DNA of 13,582 nucleotides from the NCBI GenBank assembly GCA_021781625.1, contig JAJXWL010000027.1, positions 1 to 13,582 on the forward strand, in the 5' to 3' direction. Of this stretch, positions 7,496 to 12,660 are shown one piece after another. Origin of the DNA: a bacterium (GTDB lineage: Bacteria; Spirochaetota; Spirochaetia; JABEVK01). The first letter of the stretch is position 1. The number at the start of each line of letters is the position of its first letter. The notes under the pieces are model-generated. The model was not told the DNA's origin. It saw only the letters and a program-made list of their open reading frames with translations, and ran no database searches. Both the position numbers and the translations under genes were made by a program.

Positions 7496-8357
7496 AAAAC
7501 TCAGAGAACTTGTCAAAGCTCGAACCTCCGCTCCCGAGGGTTCGGCTTCCCCCAAAAAGACCCGAGTTATTACTGTTACCTCGGGAAAAGGTGGGGTTGG
7601 GAAAACAAACATCTCTGTTAACCTTGCCTTAGCCTATGCTCGCTTAGGGAAAAAAGTCATTCTTTTAGACGCGGACCTAGGGCTAGCTAACGTCAATGTC
7701 GTTTTAGGCGTAATTCCCAAGTACACGCTTTATCACATGATTCGTCAACAAAAGACGATGAAAGAAATTCTTACCCCCACCGACTATGGCATTTCTTTCG
7801 TTGCGGGAGCGTCTGGCTTTACCAAAATCGCGAACTTAAATGACGCAGAACGCGCTTCTTTCATTCAAGAGCTTTCGACCCTTTCAGAAGCGGATATCCT
7901 TATTATTGATACCTCGGCTGGTGTGACCAAAAATGTTCTCGATTTCGTCGCTGCTGCAGATGATACGTTAATTGTGACCACACCAGAGCCTACGGCCATC
8001 ACAGATGCCTATGGTATTATCAAGATCATCGCTACGGAATTTACGACCAATGATATGGGGTTAAAACTCATTGTGAATCGGGTCGGTTCAGTCGTTGAAG
8101 GTAAAAAAGTTGCCGAACGGGTTATTAACATCGCAAGCCAATTTCTGAACGTCAAAGTAGATTATTTGGGTTATGTGTATGAAGACCCTAATGTTCAGGC
8201 TTCAGTCCTCAAACAACGCCCTTTTTCAATTCAGGATCCCAAAAGTCGAGCCAGTCAATGCTTAATGAACATTGTCAGTCGAATGGAAAAAGTGGAATAT
8301 CGTGAAGGTCGAGGAATTTCTGGCTTCTTAAGCCGCTTCTTTGGGCGTCAAGAATGA
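7479..8357 (+). CDS. flhG: MinD-like ATPase FlhG (FleN/YlxH), flagellar number regulator
   Basis: FlhG is a MinD/ParA-family ATPase that limits flagellar number and stimulates FlhF GTPase activity. The 292-aa product has an N-terminal 'DQAEKLREL' (3-11), the DQAxxLR motif through which FlhG activates FlhF. The deviant Walker A is SGKGGVGKT (35-43) with both Lys present. Next come 'DADLGLANVNVVLG' (64-77), Walker B 'ILIIDTSAG' (140-148) and 'TTPEPTAITDAYG' (167-179). The C-terminus 'GFLSRFFGRQE' (282-292) could be an amphipathic membrane-binding tail, as in MinD and FlhG. The ATG lies inside the flhF 3' end with AAAAGGA 6 nt upstream. Its stop codon sits in the loop of an 8-bp inverted repeat (8346-8369). 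All key ATPase residues are intact, so the protein should be active. Confidence 0.96.
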   Translation: MADQAEKLRELVKARTSAPEGSASPKKTRVITVTSGKGGVGKTNISVNLALAYARLGKKVILLDADLGLANVNVVLGVIPKYTLYHMIRQQKTMKEILTPTDYGISFVAGASGFTKIANLNDAERASFIQELSTLSEADILIIDTSAGVTKNVLDFVAAADDTLIVTTPEPTAITDAYGIIKIIATEFTTNDMGLKLIVNRVGSVVEGKKVAERVINIASQFLNVKVDYLGYVYEDPNVQASVLKQRPFSIQDPKSRASQCLMNIVSRMEKVEYREGRGISGFLSRFFGRQE

Positions 8358-8369
8358 CTTGTCTTGACG
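8346..8369 (+). other. Inverted repeat around the flhG stop codon
   Basis: CGTCAAGA (8346-8353) and TCTTGACG (8362-8369) form a perfect 8-bp stem with an 8-nt loop holding the flhG stop codon (8355-8357). No T-run follows directly (the nearest TTTT is at 8385-8388), so it is not a standard rho-independent terminator. It lies in the longest gap of the operon, before the two-TM protein and fliA, and could be an RNA processing or stability element, or chance. The pairing is certain, the role is not. Confidence 0.35.
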
Positions 8370-8416
8370 GTAATAGGCTTAGTCTTTTAATCTAATTAAG
8401 GAGGGGAGGGTCTTTC

Positions 8417-8974
8417 ATGTCATGGAAAGTCGCATTCGGCACCGCCGGAGGGGCCTTTCTCCTTTCTTTTATCAGCGCGGGGCTAGGTGGTTCTGATTTA
8501 GGCAGTATGTTTCTTCGGGCCCTTTTTTTTGGTGTTTTGGCCTGTGGAGCTGCTTTGGGGGTAGAGTGGTTGCTCAGAACTTTGTTACCTGAGCTGTTTC
8601 AAGCGGTTACTCCTACAGAAGAACCAGATACGCCGCGTGTGGATATTACTTTGGAACCGGAACCGGAGTTTGTCAGAGAAATGAGTTCTGAGAAATTTGA
8701 GGAGTCGGTGGAGGATGAACGCCCACAGGTTCTTGAGACGACTCCCGTGTCAGCTCAAGAAAGTCTTGTGAAAGAAGAGGATTTGCCTGAAATTGGTTCT
8801 TTTTTAGCTTCATTTGGACCGGAAGGGGCCCCCCCCACACCCACTGCGTCCGCTGAAACCTTTACAAGGGAACCAGATCGAACACCCACGGGAGATGTCA
8901 TCTTAGATGGCATTGCCCATGATCCCACGGTTTTGGCCAAGGCCGTCCAAACCGTTTTGAAGAAAGGCCAGTAA
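8417..8974 (+). CDS. Unrecognised two-TM protein with long acidic tail, in the flhG-fliA gap
   Basis: I do not recognise a named family. The 185-aa product has two membrane helices (about 4-22 and 29-57) rich in Gly, Ala and Leu and separated by a short 'GGSDLGS' turn. A strongly acidic Glu/Pro/Thr-rich tail follows (about 65-165), probably disordered and cytoplasmic. The extreme C-terminus looks helical and less random: 'DPTVLAKAVQTVLKK' (169-183). Spirochaete flagellar operons often carry a small hypothetical membrane gene between flhG and fliA, and this fits that slot. The start ATG has two overlapping ribosome sites (AAGGAGG at 8398-8404 and GGAGGG at 8405-8410). The gene contains a T8 run (8523-8530) and a C8 run (8829-8836); slippage in either would shift the frame and lose the C-terminal helix. 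A role in flagellar placement or anchoring is only inferred from position. Confidence 0.8.
   Translation: MSWKVAFGTAGGAFLLSFISAGLGGSDLGSMFLRALFFGVLACGAALGVEWLLRTLLPELFQAVTPTEEPDTPRVDITLEPEPEFVREMSSEKFEESVEDERPQVLETTPVSAQESLVKEEDLPEIGSFLASFGPEGAPPTPTASAETFTREPDRTPTGDVILDGIAHDPTVLAKAVQTVLKKGQ
8829..8836 (+). repeat. C8 tract inside the two-TM protein gene
   Basis: Eight C residues, preceded by four G (8825-8828), lie near codons 137-140 of the 185-codon gene. A one-base slip would change the reading frame before the C-terminal 'DPTVLAKAVQTVLKK' helix. The present length keeps the gene open to a proper end, just before the fliA ribosome site. Whether the tract varies cannot be told from one sequence. 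Confidence 0.5.
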
Positions 8975-8977
8975 GGA
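8973..8977 (+). promoter_or_regulatory. Ribosome-binding site that decides the fliA start
   Basis: AAGGA overlaps the stop codon of the preceding gene. It stands 6 nt from the ATG at 8984 but directly touches an in-frame TTG at 8978. Normal spacing therefore favours ATG 8984, which removes two residues from the longest possible frame. Confidence 0.65.
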
Positions 8978-8983
8978 TTGAGG

Positions 8984-9772
8984 ATGTCAGACAACGTCTT
9001 GGATGAAAAAATCGAGGCCCAGGCCTGGCTGGACTACAAAAAGACGCGGAACCCCAAACTCAGGGATTCTTTTATACGTCAATACGCACCACTGGTGCGT
9101 TATGTTGCCGGAAAAGTGGCCATGGGCCTTCCTCAGAATGTCGACTATGATGACTTAGTGGGGTATGGGGTTTTTGGTCTGATCGATGCCATTGATAAGT
9201 TTGACCCAGAAAAACACGTCAAATTTAAAACTTACGCTGTAACGAGAATTCGAGGAGCTATTTTTGATGAATTACGGGCCATTGATTGGGTGCCTCGTTC
9301 GGTTCGTCAAAAGTCACGTGAAGTAGAAGAAGCCATTGTCAATTTGGAAGCTCGTTTAGGTCGGCAGGTAACCGATAAAGAGATCGCGGAAGAACTTGGG
9401 ATGAAAGAAGAGGAATTTAACGATACCTTAATTAAAATCAGTGGTACCGCCGTACTTTCACTCAATGATGTTTGGTATACAGGCGATGAAAATGATAAAG
9501 TTTCCATTGTCGAGAGCATAGAATCTCCTCAAACTTTGAATCCTGACAATATTGTCGAACGTGATGTGGTGAAAAAAGTCATTCTTGAAGCTCTTCAAGA
9601 GTTACCCGATAAAGAAAAAAAAGTGTTGGTTCTTTACTATTATGAAGATTTAACATTAAAAGAAATTGGAAAAGTTTTAGAGGTGACCGAATCCCGTGTA
9701 AGTCAACTTCATACCAAGGCCATACTCAGACTCCGAGCCCGGCTGATGAATGCCCGTAAAGGAATATTTTAG
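8984..9772 (+). CDS. fliA: Flagellar sigma factor FliA / WhiG (sigma-28)
   Basis: This is the alternative sigma factor that directs RNA polymerase to late flagellar and chemotaxis promoters. The 262-aa product has every sigma-28 region. Region 2 spans about 25-108, with '[20 protein letters not shown]' (56-75), '[20 protein letters not shown]' (81-100) and '[10 protein letters not shown]' (101-110) for -10 recognition. Region 3 is about 115-165. Region 4 is about 200-255: '[18 protein letters not shown]' (207-224) then the helix-turn-helix '[20 protein letters not shown]' (225-244). The WhiG-type form is usual in spirochaetes that keep sigma-28. The start is ATG 8984 rather than TTG 8978. An A8 run (9615-9622) lies at the start of region 4, where a slip would remove promoter -35 recognition. 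No FlgM anti-sigma gene is in the window. Confidence 0.97.
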   Translation: MSDNVLDEKIEAQAWLDYKKTRNPKLRDSFIRQYAPLVRYVAGKVAMGLPQNVDYDDLVGYGVFGLIDAIDKFDPEKHVKFKTYAVTRIRGAIFDELRAIDWVPRSVRQKSREVEEAIVNLEARLGRQVTDKEIAEELGMKEEEFNDTLIKISGTAVLSLNDVWYTGDENDKVSIVESIESPQTLNPDNIVERDVVKKVILEALQELPDKEKKVLVLYYYEDLTLKEIGKVLEVTESRVSQLHTKAILRLRARLMNARKGIF

Positions 9773-9792
9773 CTATAAAGCCAGGAGGCGCC

Positions 9793-11733
9793 ATGGTCTC
9801 GCTCGAACAACTCAAAGAATTCATGAGAGAGCGCGCTGAGGAAGATCGTCGCCTGCGTTCCGTGGCTGTCACAGGAGCCACGCTCGAAGAGGCCTTGAAG
9901 GCAGCCTCCGCGGAATTAGGCGTTCCGACACGTCGCCTTGAGTACGATGTCTTACAAAAAGGCTCCCCTGGAACCCTAGGCTTTGGCCGAAAACCTTGGT
10001 CCCTCATGGTCTTTGAAGTAAAAAAAGAGGCCAAAGTTTCTTCTGCTACGTCTACGGATTTTATGCCCGAGATAGATACAACCGTTCCTGTCGTGAATGA
10101 AGACGGACACATCTATATCCGCTTATGGCATGATGGGGCATATTTGAAAGTAACCCCTCCCTTGGGGGAGGGGGCCCCAGCCCAAGAAGCTCAAGCTTTG
10201 GAACTGTTGCATTTACGAAACGTTCGCGACATCAACCGTCAAGTTCTCAAAGGCGCCTTAAAACTAGCCAATAAGACTTACGGCAAAGTGGGAGATTATC
10301 CTCATAATCCTGCGGCAGATACACTCATGAATGTCGATATTGATGAGCAAGAAATGCGGGCTACCGTGGTCCTGACACCACCTGGTATGAATGGTGCCGA
10401 TATTTCCCGAGAAGAATTGGAACACTTTCTCAAAAATCATGGTGTTGTTCATGGCCTCCTGCTAACCGACATTGAGGCGTTGATTGATGAACCTGTTTAT
10501 TCACGCAAGGTTACCGTGGCCCAAGGGACGAAACCTCTCCCCGGACAGGATGCTCGAATAATTTATAATTTTGATACAGCTTTTCATATCAAACCCAAGG
10601 AGATTGAAGGTCGTGTCGACTTCAAAGAACTGAATACCATACGCAATGTGCTAAAAAATGAGGAATTGGCCCGAAAAGAGCCAGCTCAGCGCGGCATTCC
10701 TGGTCGTACCGTAACGGGGCGGCTTATTCCCACCAAAGATGGTCGAGATGTCCCCTTCGAATTAGGTAACAATGTCACCCTTTCCAAAGATGGTTTGCGA
10801 GTTTTGGCCACTTCAGACGGTCAGGTCATGTTGCTTCAAAACAAGATTACAGTAGAGACTGTGATGGTGATTTCTGGCAATGTCAACAATTCTGTGGGGA
10901 ATATCAACTTTTTGGGGAGTGTGTTGGTTAAAGGGAGCGTTGACGACGGTTTTACAGTCAAAGCCGTGGGAAATATTGAAGTTTTAGGGAACGTCGGGAA
11001 AGCTGTGTTAGAAACCCATGCAGATATCATTGTCCACCAGGGAATCAATGGGGGCGGAGAGGGTCACGTGACGGCAGGACAAAGTTTGTGGTCGAAGTTT
11101 ATCCAAAATGCCAAAGTGGAAGCTGGAACTTATGTCATCGTTTCAGATGGGATTTTGCATTCTCAGGTGACAGCTGGAAAGAAAATTCTTTGCAAAGGAA
11201 AACGAGCCAAAATTGTAGGTGGTTACTTAAAGGCTTCGGAGGAAATCAATGCCTCAAGTTTGGGGGCTATAGGTTCGGATGAGACGATCTTAGAAGTAGG
11301 TTTTGATCCTAAGTTAAAAGAAGAGCTGGATCAGCTGGTAGAGCAGAAAGAACAATTCGAAAAGACCTTAAACCAACTAAACCTGAACCTCCAAGCGCTT
11401 CTTAAGCAAGAACGCATTATGAAAACGCTGCCACCAGAAAAGCTTCAACTCAAGAAAAATCTTATGGCTAAGCACACAGAACTCAAAGGTCAGCTCACCC
11501 AATTAAGTGATCAACTCGAAAAACGTCAAGCTGAGTTGGAAGCCTTACGCTTCTCGGGGAAAATCTCTTCTTCGGGTGAAATTTATCCTGGTACGCGCTT
11601 TATCATTAAAGAGGTTACCTACGATGTCATCCGAGAATGCAGTGGGTTGACTTTTATTCGTGATGGAAATGTGGTAAGATCTATTAAGTACGAAGATATT
11701 GAGGAAGATGAGATGGTGCGGAGGCCGGGATGA
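9793..11733 (+). CDS. fapA: FapA (DUF342) flagellar assembly protein with N-terminal Jag_N domain
   Basis: FapA proteins are conserved near flagellar genes; in Vibrio vulnificus FapA is needed for polar flagellum formation. The mechanism is poorly known. The 646-aa product starts with a Jag_N-like domain (about 22-80): 'TLEEALKAASAELGVPTRRL' (30-49) and 'KGSPGTLGFGRKPW' (56-69), as in the RNA-binding protein KhpB/Jag. A first beta-rich unit (about 104-165) resembles the next one (about 177-235, with 'VVLTPPGMNGADISREELE'), which suggests a duplication. Then come the FapA core ('GIPGRTVTGRLIP', 301-313), a run of Gly/Val beta-helix-like repeats (about 350-500), a coiled coil (505-585) and a closing beta domain with 'GEIYPGTRFIIKEV' (595-608). 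There is no signal or TM segment, so it is cytoplasmic. The ribosome site AGGAGG is 4 nt before the ATG. The stop overlaps the next gene by 4 nt. Confidence 0.9.
   Translation: MVSLEQLKEFMRERAEEDRRLRSVAVTGATLEEALKAASAELGVPTRRLEYDVLQKGSPGTLGFGRKPWSLMVFEVKKEAKVSSATSTDFMPEIDTTVPVVNEDGHIYIRLWHDGAYLKVTPPLGEGAPAQEAQALELLHLRNVRDINRQVLKGALKLANKTYGKVGDYPHNPAADTLMNVDIDEQEMRATVVLTPPGMNGADISREELEHFLKNHGVVHGLLLTDIEALIDEPVYSRKVTVAQGTKPLPGQDARIIYNFDTAFHIKPKEIEGRVDFKELNTIRNVLKNEELARKEPAQRGIPGRTVTGRLIPTKDGRDVPFELGNNVTLSKDGLRVLATSDGQVMLLQNKITVETVMVISGNVNNSVGNINFLGSVLVKGSVDDGFTVKAVGNIEVLGNVGKAVLETHADIIVHQGINGGGEGHVTAGQSLWSKFIQNAKVEAGTYVIVSDGILHSQVTAGKKILCKGKRAKIVGGYLKASEEINASSLGAIGSDETILEVGFDPKLKEELDQLVEQKEQFEKTLNQLNLNLQALLKQERIMKTLPPEKLQLKKNLMAKHTELKGQLTQLSDQLEKRQAELEALRFSGKISSSGEIYPGTRFIIKEVTYDVIRECSGLTFIRDGNVVRSIKYEDIEEDEMVRRPG
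10154..10173 (+). other. Strong GC hairpin inside fapA
   Basis: CCCCTCCC (10154-10161) and GGGAGGGG (10166-10173) pair perfectly over 8 bp with a 4-nt TTGG loop. It encodes 'TPPLGEG' (residues 121-127) between the Jag_N domain and the FapA core. It is one of the most stable short hairpins in the window. It might pause ribosomes or polymerase, but may simply reflect Pro/Gly codon choice. Confidence 0.3.
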
Positions 11734-12065
11734 TTCGCCCAGTGGATCTGCAAGCCATTTATATGAATCTCGACAAAGTCAGCAAAGAACATTCTCTAAG
11801 CCGAGATCATGTTTTAAATCAACAGACCTTAGAGGCTCAAAAATTACTCAAGTTGCACGAAGCCGATAGAAACGCCGTTCAGTTCACTCAGGCGTCGGAA
11901 GAAACTTCTGGTGAGGGAGTTAAAGTGCGTTCTGACGAAGAAGATACAGAACGTGAAGCGCAAGAGAAATTTGCCAAGAAACCTGAGCCCAAAGAGGAAG
12001 AAAAAACTAAGGATGAAAAGTGGACCGACCCCAAGCTGGGAACACACGTGGATTTGACAGGTTAG
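11730..12065 (+). CDS. Small acidic hypothetical protein of the flagellar operon
   Basis: The function is not known. The 111-aa product begins 'MIRPVDLQAIYMNLDKVSKE', a pattern found in small hypothetical proteins beside fapA or fliA in spirochaetes and some Firmicutes flagellar operons (from memory, not checked). The first 45 residues look helical and could form a coiled coil. The rest (about 50-105) is very rich in Glu, Lys and Asp and probably disordered; the end 'DPKLGTHVDLTG' is less charged. There is no signal or membrane segment, so it is probably cytoplasmic. It overlaps the fapA stop (ATGA) and has a good ribosome site, GGAGG, 5 nt before the ATG. The tight coupling suggests it is made in fixed ratio with FapA, possibly as a partner. 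It is real by position, ribosome site and conserved-looking start. Confidence 0.75.
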   Translation: MIRPVDLQAIYMNLDKVSKEHSLSRDHVLNQQTLEAQKLLKLHEADRNAVQFTQASEETSGEGVKVRSDEEDTEREAQEKFAKKPEPKEEEKTKDEKWTDPKLGTHVDLTG

Positions 12066-12069
12066 GGCT

Positions 12070-12660
12070 GTGACGTTAATTTTACTTTTAGTTTTTAATC
12101 TGGTGGTTTGGACAGTTTTTTATTTGCTCTTAAAACGTCGTGTGGATCATCAGATGGGGACAGATGAGCTATTAAAAGAAGTCCGTGAAGAAGTTGATGC
12201 CTTGGTAAAAGAGCTTAATCTCACCTCGGAACGCAACATTGGAGTCTTGGAAGAGCGTCTTGTAAGGCTAGAAAGCCTTATCCGTTCTGCAGATCAAAGG
12301 CTAACCCTATGGGCCAAAGAAGAAGAAAAACGAGCTCAACCCCTGGTGTATTCCAAGCTTAAACCTGCCTCAGAAAAGCCACAGATTTCACATCCCCGTG
12401 TTGACATTCCAGAGCCGAAAGACCTTTCTTCAGGGACTGAGTTGGCCTCTTTGCCGAAGCCAGCCGTTCTTGACCCAACACCGACGCCAACAGCTCTTGA
12501 ACCGAAACCTGCCATTGTGGAGCCAGCTCCGGCTTCCCTTCGAGAACGTGTCTTACTTTTTCGGGCTCAAGGACTTTCTGCCACCGAAATTGCCCAGAAA
12601 ACTAGTGTGACCCAAGCTGAAGTGGAGTTGATTTTATCCTTGTACCCGCTACGCTCGTAA
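12070..12660 (+). CDS. Membrane-anchored DUF6115 / SwrB-like protein
   Basis: The 196-aa product has one N-terminal membrane helix (about 2-21) followed by 'KRRVD', then a coiled coil (about 32-82). Inside it, 'KELNLTSERNIGVLEERL' (47-64) is a typical signature of this family. A Pro-rich linker (about 98-155) and a C-terminal helix-turn-helix-like module 'FRAQGLSATEIAQKTSVTQA' (164-183), closing with 'EVELILSLYP', complete it. The layout resembles SwrB of Bacillus subtilis, which lies directly after sigD and helps activate the FliP export apparatus. Here the gene follows fliA by three genes in the same operon, so a similar role is plausible but unproven. The start is GTG at 12070 with a weak AGG ribosome site 8 nt upstream. 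The last 12 nt overlap the oppositely oriented glgX gene. Family membership is from memory and likely. Confidence 0.8.
   Translation: MTLILLLVFNLVVWTVFYLLLKRRVDHQMGTDELLKEVREEVDALVKELNLTSERNIGVLEERLVRLESLIRSADQRLTLWAKEEEKRAQPLVYSKLKPASEKPQISHPRVDIPEPKDLSSGTELASLPKPAVLDPTPTPTALEPKPAIVEPAPASLRERVLLFRAQGLSATEIAQKTSVTQAEVELILSLYPLRS
12649..12660. other. Tail-to-tail overlap of the flagellar operon and glgX
   Basis: The last 12 nt of the SwrB-like gene (stop TAA at 12658-12660) are also the last 12 nt of glgX on the other strand (stop TAG read from 12651 to 12649). There is no spacer and no clear bidirectional terminator, so the two transcripts probably run into each other and overlap as antisense RNA. 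Confidence 0.7.

Noticed and set aside
8364..8396. Promoter-like TTGACG at 8364-8369 with TCTAAT at 8391-8396 before the two-TM protein gene
   Set aside because: The spacer is 21 nt. At 17-18 nt spacing the -10 matches only two or three bases. The TTGACG is also the right arm of the inverted repeat.
8978..8983. TTG start for fliA giving two more residues
   Set aside because: The ribosome site AAGGA directly touches this TTG, while the ATG at 8984 has normal 6-nt spacing and a better start codon.
9726..10112. 128-codon minus-strand frame across fliA and fapA
   Set aside because: It is antisense to two clear genes, with a Ser/Arg-rich composition and no recognisable motif.
11862..11869. GCCGATAG resembling a sigma-28 -10 element
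   Set aside because: No TAAA-type -35 lies at the right distance, and it is inside the small acidic protein gene.
12263..12280. TAAGGCT/AGCCTTA hairpin inside the SwrB-like gene, considered as a terminator
   Set aside because: It lies mid-gene, has no following T-run and the stem is only 7 bp.
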